Of a stretch of DNA of 64,000 bases, positions 54,273-63,440 are shown one piece after another. Within the stretch, counting starts at the first letter, position 1. Every line of letters begins with the position of its first letter. The notes under the pieces are model-generated. The model did no database searches. It saw nothing but the letters and a program-made list of their open reading frames with translations, and was not told where the DNA came from. The stretch is from positions 1 through 64,000 of the forward strand of contig JAUNER010000010.1 in the NCBI GenBank assembly GCA_030525455.1. Direction: 5' to 3'. The stretch comes from Akkermansia sp. GTDB taxonomy: Bacteria > Verrucomicrobiota > Verrucomicrobiia > Verrucomicrobiales > Akkermansiaceae. The position numbers and the translations under genes are program-made.

Positions 54273-55547
54273 ATGTCGCATTTATCAAACATAGGCCGCC
54301 AATTAACAAAGCGAACCGGGGTAGATGATTTGATGGAGGATTTATTTGAAGCACTCCAGTCCGGAAACCCTGATTTATGCCAGTTAAATGGAGGTAGTCC
54401 GGCTGTTTTGCCCGAAGTTACGCAGTTGTGGCGTGCATCTATGCAGCAACTTCTGGATTCAGGTAAGTATGATGTGCTGGTAGAAAAATATGCACACCCG
54501 TCAGGAGACCCTGTGTTTGTTCAGGTGTTGGTAAATTATCTGAATGCTCGATGTGGGTGGAATTTAACGACAGATAATGTGGCTATAACGCAGGGTGGGC
54601 AGATGGCTTGTTTCACTCTGTTTAATATGTTGGCCGGGCCGAGTGAAAATGGGGTGATGAAGGAAATACTTTTCCCATTGTGTCCTGACTATGTAGGCTA
54701 TGCAGCACAGTCTTTGTGCGGTAGTGTGATGTTTAGGGGGATTCCTCCGGTGATTCGTCATATTGATGACAGGGTTTTTAAGTATGAGGTAGATTTCAGT
54801 AAGCTAGACATTCGTCCGAATACAGCCGCGGTTTGTTTATCACGCCCAACAAACCCGACGGGTAATGTGGTGACGGATGAAGAAATGGCTCAGCTTCGCA
54901 AGATGTGCAAAGATGCTGATATCCCACTCATGATAGATAGTGCGTATGGTGCCCCATTCCCAAATCTATGCTTTGATAAAATAACTCCGATATGGGATGA
55001 AAATATCATCCTTAGTATGAGTTTGTCTAAAATCGGGCTGCCGGGCACTCGTACAGGCATCGTTATTGCTCGCCCTGAGTTTATACGTGCGATTGTAAGT
55101 ATGGTGACGATTTCGGCACTGTGTCCGAATAATTTTGGTCAGGCAATAGTGACACCTTATTTACAAGATGGAACGCTGGATGATTTGTGTAAGAATACGC
55201 TGACGCCTTTCTACAAGTCTCGTTCGGAGTTGGCGATGCAGATGCTCTATGAGATTTTCCCGGCAGAGATTCCATGGCATGTTCATAAGAGTGAGGGGGC
55301 TATGTTTTTGTGGCTGTGGTTTGATGGATTGCCGATAACGAGCCAAGAGCTTTATGAACGCTGTAAGGCTAGGGGGTGTTTTGTGAATTCCGGGCATCAT
55401 TTCTTCTTTGCTATGCCGGAAACTGATGAACCATGGCCACACCGACATGAGTGTTTGCGTATTAGTTTTACGCCTACGGAGGAACTTTTGCGAAAAGGCT
55501 TAAGCATCATCGCAGACGAAGTGAAGAAAGCTTTTATTAACAAATAA
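54273..55547 (+). CDS. avtA: Valine-pyruvate aminotransferase AvtA
   Basis: PLP aminotransferase of class I, about 424 residues from ATG 54273 (MSHLSNIGRQLTKRTGVDDL). The N-terminal LMEDLFEALQSGNPDLCQLN with GGSPAVLPEV is specific for AvtA (compare its GGGNPA motif). SRPTNPTGNVVTDEEM, DSAYGAPFPNL and the PLP lysine in SMSLSKIGLPGTRTGI follow. It transfers amino groups between valine or alanine and 2-oxo acids. yicC lies 18 bp downstream. Confidence 0.93.
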   Translation: MSHLSNIGRQLTKRTGVDDLMEDLFEALQSGNPDLCQLNGGSPAVLPEVTQLWRASMQQLLDSGKYDVLVEKYAHPSGDPVFVQVLVNYLNARCGWNLTTDNVAITQGGQMACFTLFNMLAGPSENGVMKEILFPLCPDYVGYAAQSLCGSVMFRGIPPVIRHIDDRVFKYEVDFSKLDIRPNTAAVCLSRPTNPTGNVVTDEEMAQLRKMCKDADIPLMIDSAYGAPFPNLCFDKITPIWDENIILSMSLSKIGLPGTRTGIVIARPEFIRAIVSMVTISALCPNNFGQAIVTPYLQDGTLDDLCKNTLTPFYKSRSELAMQMLYEIFPAEIPWHVHKSEGAMFLWLWFDGLPITSQELYERCKARGCFVNSGHHFFFAMPETDEPWPHRHECLRISFTPTEELLRKGLSIIADEVKKAFINK

Positions 55548-55565
55548 CCAAAATTAGTGTAAAGT

Positions 55566-56441
55566 ATGAATAGTATGACCGGCTTTGGAAGAGCCGTTGC
55601 TCAAACAGAGAAGTTTAACATTATTGTTGAAATTTCTGGGGTTAATAGAAAACAAACTGAAATAGCGGTGAATGTGCCTCGGGCTTTTGCTTCGTGGGAT
55701 GTTGCTGTGCGTGCATCTATTCAGGGACTTGTGTCTCGTGGGCGTGTTGGTGTGTCTGTTTCTTTGGAAAAAATAGGTGAAACAAATGCAGAATTAACTT
55801 TAGATGAGGTTAAGTTGCAAGCACTTACTGAGCAGATGAATAGGGCTTATAAATTGACAGGCGTTTCCTTTTCACCGACTCTTAGTGATTTGGTAAAGTT
55901 GGATATTTTAACTGATGCCGGTGATGTATCGGTTGATGCAGATGAGCTGTGGGGGGAGGTTGAGCCTGTGTTGAAGTCGGCGATGGGTGACTTCTTGAAT
56001 ATGCGTGCTACAGAAGGGGCTAATTTAAAAGCAGATGTGCTTAGTCGATTAGAGACTCTGGCTGAGTATAGAGGGAAAATTGCTGAACATGCACCCTCGG
56101 TGCCGTTGAGATTGAGAGATGCTATGATGAAGCGTTTAGAGGAAGCCGAGCTACCCGTGGCATTGGATGATGAGCGAATTATCAAAGAGCTGGCATTTTT
56201 TGCCGATAAATGTGATGTTTCAGAAGAAATTGCTCGTTTAGCTTCTCACTTTGAACAGTTCCGTGCCTTGTGCGAATCTGAAGCTCCTGCCGGTAGACCA
56301 TTAGATTTCTTGTGTCAGGAAATTTTCCGTGAGTTCAACACCATTGGGTCAAAGGCTAATGATTCTACATTGGCCCATTTGGTGGTATCTGCAAAGACGG
56401 AGCTTGAGAAAATTCGTGAACAGGTTCAGAATATTGAGTAA
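55566..56441 (+). CDS. yicC: YicC-family endoribonuclease
   Basis: Protein of 291 residues with the typical N-terminus MNSMTGFGRA and the C-terminal DUF1732 (RPLDFLCQEIFREFNTIGSK, then ANDSTLAHLVVSAKTELEKI). YicC proteins are RNases involved in sRNA turnover in E. coli. The middle ISGVNRKQTEIAVNVPRAF differs slightly from the usual NSRxLD block. It is followed 9 bp later by gmk, a neighbour pair conserved in many bacteria. Confidence 0.94.
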   Translation: MNSMTGFGRAVAQTEKFNIIVEISGVNRKQTEIAVNVPRAFASWDVAVRASIQGLVSRGRVGVSVSLEKIGETNAELTLDEVKLQALTEQMNRAYKLTGVSFSPTLSDLVKLDILTDAGDVSVDADELWGEVEPVLKSAMGDFLNMRATEGANLKADVLSRLETLAEYRGKIAEHAPSVPLRLRDAMMKRLEEAELPVALDDERIIKELAFFADKCDVSEEIARLASHFEQFRALCESEAPAGRPLDFLCQEIFREFNTIGSKANDSTLAHLVVSAKTELEKIREQVQNIE

Positions 56442-56450
56442 TAATTTATT

Positions 56451-57041
56451 ATGAAAGCAAAATTAGGAACATTGTTGGTTGTTTCCGGCCCGTCCGGTTC
56501 CGGTAAAACGACGTTGTGTCGGCGTGCATCAGATGCAGGATTGTGTGTGTATAGTATTTCATGTACGACTCGTCAGCCTAGACCGGGGGAGGTAAATGGA
56601 GTGGATTATCACTTTTTATCAATGGATGAATTTAAGGCCAAAGCGGCGGCTGGTGAGTTCCTAGAATATGCAGAGGTGCATGGGAATTGTTACGGTACGC
56701 TAAAGGCTGATATTATTGAGCTTTTGGAGCAGGGAAAAACCGTGGTGATGGATATTGATGTGCAGGGGGCAGACTCTGTACGTGCTTGCCAAGAGCCGGT
56801 TTTACTCAAAGCCTACGCAGACCTTTACATTCATGTGCCACAGGAGGAATTGAAAAATCGTTTGTGTGGTAGACAAACAGACTCTGAGGAGGTGATAGCC
56901 TTACGCTTAAAGAATGCGGCGGCTGAGGATGCTTGCTTACCTCGATATACTTATTGCCTGGTTTCAAGCGATAGAGAAGCCGATTATGCGGCATTTACAG
57001 CTTTGCTAAAGACTTTAAGCATGCGAGTTTCTTTGCTTTAG
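56451..57041 (+). CDS. gmk: Guanylate kinase
   Basis: Phosphorylates GMP to GDP. The P-loop is SGPSGSGKTT (12-21) and the GMP site is SCTTRQPRPGEVNGVDYHFL. EYAEVHGNCYGT and VVMDIDVQGADSVR complete the core. At 196 residues it is a normal length. It is linked to yicC and ends before a perfect stem-loop. Confidence 0.96.
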   Translation: MKAKLGTLLVVSGPSGSGKTTLCRRASDAGLCVYSISCTTRQPRPGEVNGVDYHFLSMDEFKAKAAAGEFLEYAEVHGNCYGTLKADIIELLEQGKTVVMDIDVQGADSVRACQEPVLLKAYADLYIHVPQEELKNRLCGRQTDSEEVIALRLKNAAAEDACLPRYTYCLVSSDREADYAAFTALLKTLSMRVSLL

Positions 57042-57062
57042 AGTAGGGGGGGCTTTTGGGAG

Positions 57063-57097
57063 TCATGGCTATGTTATGATGAACATAGCCATGATTT
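57063..57097 (+). terminator. Stem-loop after gmk, likely terminator
   Basis: Perfect 13-bp stem TCATGGCTATGTT/AACATAGCCATGA with a 6-nt loop, followed by a short T-rich stretch (TTTCTTATT). Confidence 0.65.
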
Positions 57098-57136
57098 CTT
57101 ATTGAGTTAAGAATTTAAAAAAAGTAGCATCGAGTG

Positions 57137-58087
57137 ATGAGAAAAGTTTTACAAAGTATCGGTGTTGCATTGATGGTGATAGCTGCTACTTTTGCTGTAT
57201 TTGCTACCACATGGCAAATGATGGGGGTGGGGTGTTTGTGTTTTTTACTGAGTTGGGTGATTTTTAGAGGTGGTTTTCAAGCCTTGGTGCAGAGTTCCTG
57301 TGTGTTTGCCTTGATGTTTTATTTGGCGGCACCATTTATATGGATGTATGAGCCGGATTATTATTTTAGTGCGGCATTTGATGTAAGGTTTTTCGGAGCC
57401 GTGGTGGTGATGTTGGTGATGCTATCTATGAGGTATGCAGTGATTCCGGCTTTGTTTCCTAGGGTCTATCATTACATTATGGAGGGGGCGTTGACCCTAG
57501 CAGATTTAGCACCTGAAAAAGGGCTCACTGTCGAAGAAATTCAAAAAAACAATACAAAGCCGCAAGTAAAATTTCTCTACGGAGAACCGGATAAAGAGTT
57601 GGTCGAAAGATGGCGCTGTGTAGCTAGTGAGATTGCTAATGTTTCTAAGAAGTATTATCGTTTTTCTTTGTACATTCTCATAGTGTTGGTAGCTTGGCCC
57701 ATTGGTGTTTATATTGTTTCCGGTGGTCCATCGGGGGCTAGAGAGAGAGACATTGAGCGCTTGTGGGAGACGGAGATTGGCCGTGAGAATTTAGTGGTTG
57801 CTAATAGTCGGGCGTATAATGCGGCTAGGCGTGTTTTTTCTGATAAAAGATTTTTTAGAGGATTGACTAAAAATGAGGCCTTGATGGCTATCAAAAAATC
57901 AAACCAGAATGCTAAATATAAACTCGGTAAAGCCAGATATGAGCATTTGAATGATGAGACTTTGGCCGTGATTTCTGATGGCTATAATTCTTTGCGTTTT
58001 ATAGCCACCTATGATGACCGTGGACGGATTATGAATTCTTGGGTGGAGGAATATATGACGATGCTTGCAAAGGATGTCAAAGAATAA
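57137..58087 (+). CDS. Membrane protein with cytoplasmic C-terminal domain
   Basis: Hypothetical protein of about 316 residues (a GTG one codon upstream is an alternative start). Four hydrophobic segments lie in the first 120 residues and a fifth around 180-200. The C-terminal 115 residues (NAARRVFSDKRFFRGLTKNEALMAI onward) look globular and end in YDDRGRIMNSWVEEYM, similar to small beta-sheet domains. No family is recognised. The next gene overlaps it by 14 bp, so the two are probably translated together. Confidence 0.7.
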   Translation: MRKVLQSIGVALMVIAATFAVFATTWQMMGVGCLCFLLSWVIFRGGFQALVQSSCVFALMFYLAAPFIWMYEPDYYFSAAFDVRFFGAVVVMLVMLSMRYAVIPALFPRVYHYIMEGALTLADLAPEKGLTVEEIQKNNTKPQVKFLYGEPDKELVERWRCVASEIANVSKKYYRFSLYILIVLVAWPIGVYIVSGGPSGARERDIERLWETEIGRENLVVANSRAYNAARRVFSDKRFFRGLTKNEALMAIKKSNQNAKYKLGKARYEHLNDETLAVISDGYNSLRFIATYDDRGRIMNSWVEEYMTMLAKDVKE

Positions 58088-59192
58088 GAGACAAAAATCT
58101 AAGGGGAAGAGTAAAAGGAAAAAGATTTATGCTTCTGATTTATTGAAGCAACGACTTATTGATGTAGTAAATTATCGTAGTCGTGGGTTTGTTGCCTCTT
58201 TGCTTTTGCCTGTGGTTTTGTATTTGTTATGGGATGATGTTTGTTTACTCCAACTAAATGATGAGGCGTTAAATGAAACTCCCCCGGCCAGTTTGGGGAT
58301 GATTGTTTTTTTGGGGTTATTATGGGGGTGTATTTTTCTTCAGCATAGACATGATTATGTGGCTTGCAATCATGTGGGGATGATTAAACATTATTTGTTT
58401 AGAAAAAACGTATACACGGAGTGGAAGCATATTTGTGCTGTAGAAGAGTATAGGGGTGGTAACTCTAGGATGATGGTTTTGTATTTGAGTAGTGCTGTGA
58501 TTCGCATTAGAAGTGCTACTCTGGGGATGGCTAAGTATAATGAGTTTTTTCGGATGGTAGAAAATAATTTGCGTGCAGAAAACCCTAGAGTGTTAGAAAA
58601 AAAAGCAGAGGGTAAATTGTGTATCGCCGAGACAAAGTTTGTGGGGAAGGATAAATATTTGCGAAGGGTTTATCTCATTATTCTTTTGATAAGTAGTTTT
58701 CTATATATGGTTCTTTCTGTGGAATGCGATAAGGTGCTACGCAGAGAAAATATAGCTCAGGCTTTATTCTGGGGAATTGAAACAAAAATGGACCGAGATA
58801 AAGCTCAGAAGTATTTCAAGGGAGTTGATATTTCTGAGTTAAAAAAATGGGAAGAGAGAATGCTGGAGTTGCTTGAAAATAACAGTGCTTTCCATGATAC
58901 GGAGGCGGTGAAATTAAAAATGAAGCGTTATATGAGTGCTCAGGATACTTATTATATGATGTGTTTGAAGTTAGGCTCATCAGAATTAGCAGATATGTTT
59001 CCGGATTCTGCTTCAGATTGGGCATCAGAGACACTTAGAAGAAATGAATCGTATTTTCCTTCTATTTATCAATTAATGTGTAGAGCACATTTAGAGCCAC
59101 CACGCTTAAGCTCCCATGGAGGGACTAGAGCAGCTCCACCGTATATGGTACCTAGTGGTGCAGGCCATGCGTTGAGATTTAGGGGGTTATGA
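58074..59192 (+). CDS. Membrane protein, partner of the preceding gene
   Basis: Hypothetical protein of about 372 residues. A very basic N-terminus (KNKRQKSKGKSKRKK) is followed by two hydrophobic helices (about 40-60 and 73-90), a PH-like or YcxB-like stretch (HVGMIKHYLFRKNVYTEWKHI) and a third helix around 203-220. The last 60 residues are Pro/Gly-rich. No family is recognised. The 14-bp overlap with the upstream gene suggests a complex. Confidence 0.65.
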   Translation: MSKNKRQKSKGKSKRKKIYASDLLKQRLIDVVNYRSRGFVASLLLPVVLYLLWDDVCLLQLNDEALNETPPASLGMIVFLGLLWGCIFLQHRHDYVACNHVGMIKHYLFRKNVYTEWKHICAVEEYRGGNSRMMVLYLSSAVIRIRSATLGMAKYNEFFRMVENNLRAENPRVLEKKAEGKLCIAETKFVGKDKYLRRVYLIILLISSFLYMVLSVECDKVLRRENIAQALFWGIETKMDRDKAQKYFKGVDISELKKWEERMLELLENNSAFHDTEAVKLKMKRYMSAQDTYYMMCLKLGSSELADMFPDSASDWASETLRRNESYFPSIYQLMCRAHLEPPRLSSHGGTRAAPPYMVPSGAGHALRFRGL

Positions 59193-59194
59193 TA

Positions 59195-59232
59195 AAACAC
59201 CTATTACGCAAAAGTCGCAATAGGTGTTTGGT
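59195..59232 (+). terminator. Terminator after the membrane protein pair
   Basis: Perfect AAACACCTATT/AATAGGTGTTT stem, with a short T tract inside the stem end. Confidence 0.65.
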
Positions 59233-59289
59233 TAGGAATGAGGTTTTTGTGTACGGCTCCCTCATCGAGGGGGCTCTATTTAATGACCC

Positions 59290-60249
59290 TTAGCGAAGAG
59301 TCCATGAAATATTTCGTACGGCAGATTGCCCCGGGCGTAGAATGATACTGGGGAAATGTGCTTCATTGATAGAGTCCGGGAAGCTTTGGGCTTCAAGAGC
59401 AATGCCTTGGCGGGGTGTAGGTAGATATTCGCCTGTGTAGACTTGTATGCCGGGGGCGTCTGTGGCGACGATGAGTCTATGTTTAGAGGCCGGGTCTAGC
59501 AAGATAGCTGCAATTTTATCCCCAGGTTCTGAGTCTAATACGTAATTGTGGTCCAGACCTGCGGCTGTGTCCGGATGAGCGGCTGAGTTTCTTTCACCTA
59601 ATAGAGCCGGTCGATTTAGGTCAAAGTCTGTGCCTTTTACCGGTAGGATTCTGCCGTCCGGGATGTTTGTTGAATCTACGGGGGTGTATGCAGAAGCTCT
59701 TACTTCCAGAGTCATGGAATCAATGTTTGTTTTCCCGGAAAGATTCCAGTAGACGTGGTTGGTAAGATTGACGATAGTAGCTCTATCCGTGTAGGCTTCC
59801 ATTCGCAGATGTAAAGTCTCATCTGTGAGGGTATAGGTAGCAACGATTTCTAGGTTGCCCGGGTAGTTTTCTTCACCATCGGATGAGTGAAGTGTTAGTA
59901 CAAGGTGGGTGCGTGATTGCTCTTGAACTTGCCAAACCTTACTATCGAATCCTTGTAAGCCCCCGTGTAGGTGGTTGGGACCATTATTGATGGCTACTTG
60001 GTGAGTGGTGCCGTCAATGGAGAATTTCCCTTTGGCAATGCGGTTAGCGACACGCCCGCAGATAGCTCCACAATAACAAGTGTCTGCCAGCATGCCCTCG
60101 AAACTCTTTGGCCCAACAATCATATCCCTGCCGTCTTTGATGAGGGAAATGAGGCGTCCTCCAAAGTTTGTTATTTGAACTCTCATTTTATCGGATGAGA
60201 GTTCAAATATTTCTACAGGGGTACCATTTGGAAGAGTTCCGAAGTGCAT
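59290..60249 (-). CDS. galM: Aldose 1-epimerase (galactose mutarotase)
   Basis: Interconverts alpha and beta anomers of galactose or glucose. The 319 residues include NFGGRLISLIKDGRD, CGRVANRIAKGKF, NGPNHLHGGLQGFDSKVW (His of the sugar site), LTNHVYWNLSG with the second His, GLDHNYVLD and YTGEYLP. The C-terminal glutamate block is GIALEAQSFPDSINEAHFP. There is no signal peptide. It lies 29 bp after the glycine-zipper lipoprotein gene. Mucin galactose is a likely substrate source. Confidence 0.94.
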   Translation of the reverse strand: MHFGTLPNGTPVEIFELSSDKMRVQITNFGGRLISLIKDGRDMIVGPKSFEGMLADTCYCGAICGRVANRIAKGKFSIDGTTHQVAINNGPNHLHGGLQGFDSKVWQVQEQSRTHLVLTLHSSDGEENYPGNLEIVATYTLTDETLHLRMEAYTDRATIVNLTNHVYWNLSGKTNIDSMTLEVRASAYTPVDSTNIPDGRILPVKGTDFDLNRPALLGERNSAAHPDTAAGLDHNYVLDSEPGDKIAAILLDPASKHRLIVATDAPGIQVYTGEYLPTPRQGIALEAQSFPDSINEAHFPSIILRPGQSAVRNISWTLR

Positions 60250-60278
60250 GATTTCTTTTGTGTTAAATTGTGTTTTTC

Positions 60279-60764
60279 TTAGTATGCTAAAACGCGAGAT
60301 GCTCTTGCACCTACTAAGACGCGTACTCGTTGACCTATGCTAATTGGGTTAGATGGGTCCACGCCCTGAACGACAGCAATTTTGTTTGAACCTTTGACTT
60401 GCTTGCCTTTGTCTAGCTGTACTGTGATTACTTGTGCTGCCCCTTGGTTAAATTGCTGGTCTAAGAAGCTACCAATCCCTGCACCGATGATGGTACCACC
60501 AGCCGCTGTAGCGTACTTAGCCGAGCCACCGCCCATAACTGCCCCTGTGAGACCACCGGCTACGGCACCTACTGCGGCTCCGGCACCTGTAGTGCTGGAT
60601 TGCACGCGTGCTGATTCGATGGCGGTTACTGTCCCATAGACGACGGATTGGGTGCTACCAAGCTCATTGCGGTTATAGGTGCTTGCATTTGTGAAATTAG
60701 TGCAGGAGGTCGCACCTAATGTGATGGCAACGGCACAAAGTGATAGGATATATGTGGCTTTCAT
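60279..60764 (-). CDS. Glycine-zipper outer-membrane lipoprotein (SlyB/Pcp-like)
   Basis: Protein of 161 residues with a lipoprotein signal (lipobox ATSC near residue 21). A glycine zipper follows (GAGAAVGAVAGGLTGAVMGG and GGTIIGAGIGSFLDQQFNQG), and the C-terminus is a small beta domain (ITVQLDKGKQVKGSNKIAV, then QRVRVLVGA). The layout matches SlyB/17-kDa antigen proteins that stabilise the outer membrane. It is just upstream of galM on the same strand. Confidence 0.88.
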   Translation of the reverse strand: MKATYILSLCAVAITLGATSCTNFTNASTYNRNELGSTQSVVYGTVTAIESARVQSSTTGAGAAVGAVAGGLTGAVMGGGSAKYATAAGGTIIGAGIGSFLDQQFNQGAAQVITVQLDKGKQVKGSNKIAVVQGVDPSNPISIGQRVRVLVGARASRVLAY

Positions 60765-60848
60765 ATGATGGCTTTTTATTAGTCTTTATGATTGGCAAAA
60801 TCAAGCATTTTCAGGGTCACGTTGTGTTCTTTTCTGACTTATGCTTTT

Positions 60849-60882
60849 TGCCCCTCATCTCTTTGCTTAGTGATGAGGGGCA
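60849..60882. other. Perfect stem-loop downstream of the His-rich gene
   Basis: An 11-bp stem TGCCCCTCATC/GATGAGGGGCA encloses a 12-nt loop, 10 bp beyond the stop of the His-rich gene. Neither strand has a following U-tract of the usual kind, so it may protect the mRNA end rather than terminate. Confidence 0.6.
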
Positions 60883-60892
60883 TCGGTCTCGA

Positions 60893-61129
60893 TTATCGTC
60901 GTTTGTCTTTGTGGTGTATGTCTCGTTTATGTTTTCGGTCATCGTGCCGACGATGGTCGTGATGCTTCAGCTTTTCATGCTTTTTGTGGTCTAGCTTATG
61001 CTTTACACAACAGTGCTGATGACAGCATACATGGTGATGTTTAGCATGGTGTACGTGATGGGCTCCATGGGCAAATCCATTGAATCCAAATGCTACTGCT
61101 AATACGGCTACGGCGAATATTTTGTTCAT
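60893..61129 (-). CDS. Exported histidine-rich protein, probable metal binder
   Basis: Protein of 78 residues with a clean signal peptide (MNKIFAVAVLAVAFGFNGFA). The mature part is only about 58 residues and is almost entirely His, Lys, Arg, Asp and Cys (HHVHHAKHHHVCCHQHCC near its start). It resembles periplasmic nickel, zinc or copper buffers such as Hpn, though no homologue is recognised. It has its own hairpin downstream. The upstream gap 61130-61376 shows no metal-box I can name. Confidence 0.75.
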   Translation of the reverse strand: MNKIFAVAVLAVAFGFNGFAHGAHHVHHAKHHHVCCHQHCCVKHKLDHKKHEKLKHHDHRRHDDRKHKRDIHHKDKRR

Positions 61130-61376
61130 GTCTTTGTTCTTTCTTGTTAGATTGTTTGTGTCCGGAGGCCGCGAGTTTTTCGTGCCTCAGTTATGGGGTT
61201 AGAGCACAAAAGTTATACAAGCGTTCAAAATGTTTGAAAAATTTTTTTGAGGGTAGGTAGGATAGGAAAGGTAAGGGTGTCGAAATAGCCGTTTTTTTTA
61301 ACGATATAAAAAGTTATTTGCGGAATAAATTTGCTTTTTCACTTCACACCCTGCGGCAATTTTCTATAATAATTCC

Positions 61377-61898
61377 ATGGTTTCGCTCCGAAAAGCAACA
61401 GTTACAGATATTCCTCTCATTCATGAATTGGGAAAGAGAGCTTTTCCTGCTACATATAAAGAGCTTTTATCATCAGAGCAGATTGACTATATGCTTAACT
61501 GGATGTATTCCCCGGAAAGCTTGTTGAAGCAAATTACAGAAGAGGGGCATGTTTATTTTATACTATATGAGGAAGAGAAACCATTAGGCTATTTGTCTGT
61601 GCAACCCGAAGAAACACCCGGTGTTTATCATTTGCAAAAACTCTATTTGCTTCCGGAAGCCCAGGGTAAACATCACGGTAGTTTCTTGTTTCGCCATGCT
61701 GTGAACTATATAAGGGACACATGGAAGGATGCAAAAAAAATGCGACTCAATGTAAATCGTGATAACACGAAGGCTATTGATTTTTATAAACGCATGGGGA
61801 TGTATGAAATTTTTAACGGAGATTTCGATATAGGCAATGGCTTTTATATGACGGATTATATATTGGAATTGGATTTAGAGGGGAAGGATTTTTCATAA
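61377..61898 (+). CDS. GNAT-family N-acetyltransferase
   Basis: Protein of 173 residues. The acetyl-CoA region reads LQKLYLLPEAQGKHHGSFLF (Q-x3-x-G pattern), followed by RLNVNRDNTKAIDFYKRMG and the closing YEIFNGDFDIGNGFYMTDYIL. The N-terminus, VSLRKATVTDIPLIHELGKR, is typical of the family. The substrate is unknown; similar proteins act on small molecules or polyamines. It is a single gene 59 bp upstream of the TlpA-like gene. Confidence 0.92.
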   Translation: MVSLRKATVTDIPLIHELGKRAFPATYKELLSSEQIDYMLNWMYSPESLLKQITEEGHVYFILYEEEKPLGYLSVQPEETPGVYHLQKLYLLPEAQGKHHGSFLFRHAVNYIRDTWKDAKKMRLNVNRDNTKAIDFYKRMGMYEIFNGDFDIGNGFYMTDYILELDLEGKDFS

Positions 61899-61957
61899 AT
61901 GGGAGTCATTAAGCTCTTAACTTGACAGCAGGGGCGAATTTTGTCACCATATAAAGC

Positions 61958-63028
61958 ATGAAGAATCCTTTATCTAATCTCTTCGCATCATCCATCATTG
62001 CTATTACCGCACTTTTTACATTTGCTCAAGCAGGTGTGACGTATCCGGAGTTTGCTGATTCTGCTCATATTTATGGGCCAAAAGTTTCTCCTAAGGACCT
62101 CAAAAAGAAAGTAGTCTTTTTCGAATTTTGGGGTATTAATTGTCCTCCTTGCCGTGCTAGTTTCCCTCATTTGGTTGAATTACAGAGCAAGTATAAGGAC
62201 AAAGGTTTTGTAGTGATTGGGAGCCATGCCCAATTATTAAGTCCTAAGGTAAAAGAATTCTGCGAAGAGCAGAAAGTTAATTTCCCTATTTATCAGCAAA
62301 TTCATATTCCGGGAGCAAGTTTAAATAGTGGGTTGCCATGTGCTTTCCTTATTAATGCAAGAGGCGATATTGTTGCACAGGGAAAGCCCGGTGATTTGTA
62401 CGATAAGGTTGAAGACCTTCTGAAGGACTGTGAAGCAGAGGTGGCTTCTATTCTCGAAGGTGTAACATTGAATAAGTATAAGAAATTCGAGAAATATCTA
62501 AGTGCAAACACCAGAAACCTTGATAAATTCATTGAAAAACAATTCCGTTCCAAGCCGGATGACGAGGAAGCTCAAGCTATCTGTGCCTCATACGATAAGT
62601 GGCTAGAAAGCACGAAAAATGATATTGCCGCTAAGATAGAAACAGACCCTGTGGGGGCTGTTGCTGCCTATTCTAAATTTAAGGTTGCTGTGCCTTCCTT
62701 TAAGGAATACGATAATCAAATTAGATTGATTAAAAATAATAAAGATTTGAAAAAACTTGCTGTCCTGAAGGCAAAAGTGACAAATATGCAGGACCGTATT
62801 AATAAGGGACGCCGTGTGCCTGTGACCGAGGTTGACTTGCTTGTGAAAGAGCTTGATAAAATGGAAACTTCCATTATGCCCGGTGTTTCTACATCATGTG
62901 CAGATATGAAGGGGATTCTTCAAGATGTTCGCAATCAGTCTGAAACGATTAAAGAAAATCGCAAGAAAGAACGCGAAGAAGCTCGCAAGAAAAAACAACA
63001 AGGTGGTGGATATAATATGAATATGTAG
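61958..63028 (+). CDS. Exported TlpA-like thioredoxin with helical C-terminal domain
   Basis: Protein of 356 residues with a signal peptide (about 1-25, ending FAQA). The TlpA/ResA-type fold has C62-P-P-C65 in FWGINCPPCRASFPHLVEL and a cis-Pro-type block near GLPCAFLIN. From residue 165 it is helical and Lys-rich, with a charged coil at the end (ENRKKEREEARKKKQQGGGY). It resembles the thioredoxin-like protein at 51653 in layout, so the two may be paralogues for envelope redox or disulfide work. Confidence 0.87.
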   Translation: MKNPLSNLFASSIIAITALFTFAQAGVTYPEFADSAHIYGPKVSPKDLKKKVVFFEFWGINCPPCRASFPHLVELQSKYKDKGFVVIGSHAQLLSPKVKEFCEEQKVNFPIYQQIHIPGASLNSGLPCAFLINARGDIVAQGKPGDLYDKVEDLLKDCEAEVASILEGVTLNKYKKFEKYLSANTRNLDKFIEKQFRSKPDDEEAQAICASYDKWLESTKNDIAAKIETDPVGAVAAYSKFKVAVPSFKEYDNQIRLIKNNKDLKKLAVLKAKVTNMQDRINKGRRVPVTEVDLLVKELDKMETSIMPGVSTSCADMKGILQDVRNQSETIKENRKKEREEARKKKQQGGGYNMNM

Positions 63029-63054
63029 GTATCAACCATCTTCCTAATTTTTAC

Positions 63055-63087
63055 CCTCGTCACTTTTTAGTCGGCGAGGTTTTTTTT
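63055..63087 (+). terminator. Terminator of the TlpA-like gene
   Basis: Short stem CCTCG/CGAGG extended by weaker pairs, followed by T8. Confidence 0.75.
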
Positions 63088-63111
63088 TGCCCGAGAAAAA
63101 ATATTATAAAT

Positions 63112-63140
63112 TTGACACAATTTCATCTTTACATCATTAA
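63112..63140 (+). promoter_or_regulatory. Promoter candidate of tRNA-Ser(UGA)
   Basis: Consensus TTGACA (63112-63117), a 17-bp spacer and a weak CATTAA (63135-63140), 36 bp before the tRNA. Confidence 0.5.
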
Positions 63141-63176
63141 GTAATCCCTCTATTATCCCCCCGTCATCACTCATGC

Positions 63177-63264
<88 letters not shown>

Positions 63265-63277
63265 TATATTTTTCTTA

Positions 63278-63305
63278 AGCTCACTCAGTCCGAGTGAGTT
63301 TTTTT
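63278..63305 (+). terminator. Terminator of tRNA-Ser(UGA)
   Basis: AGCTCACTC pairs with GAGTGAGTT (one G-T pair), followed by T5. It is nearly the same stem as behind tRNA-Ser(GCU) and tmRNA. Confidence 0.88.
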
Positions 63306-63322
63306 ATATCCAAACCTTAGAC

Positions 63323-63440
63323 GTGGGATGAGAACCCACGGAGTGGGTTTGAAAGCGGGCGACGGCTGTAAGCCCGCTTGGACAAACGCAACGCGTTTGC
63401 CCCCGAAGGGGGTGAGGAGCCGATGGGGCGGCTCCGAATC
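63323..63440. repeat. tRNA-associated hairpin module, copy B
   Basis: Same order of elements as copy A at 21938. It opens with GTGGG-ATGAGAA-CCCAC, using this tRNA's own T-stem sequence, then GGA and GTGGG again. The shared core with AGCGGGC/GCCCGCT and CAAACGC-AAC-GCGTTTG follows, then CCCC-GAAG-GGGG and a different last hairpin, GGAGCC/GGCTCC. The core 63352-63404 is almost identical to 21965-22015. Confidence 0.82.

Noticed and set aside
60849..60882. Rho-independent terminator of the His-rich gene
   Set aside because: The stem is perfect but the T run lies on the wrong side for the minus strand, so it is listed only as a stem-loop.
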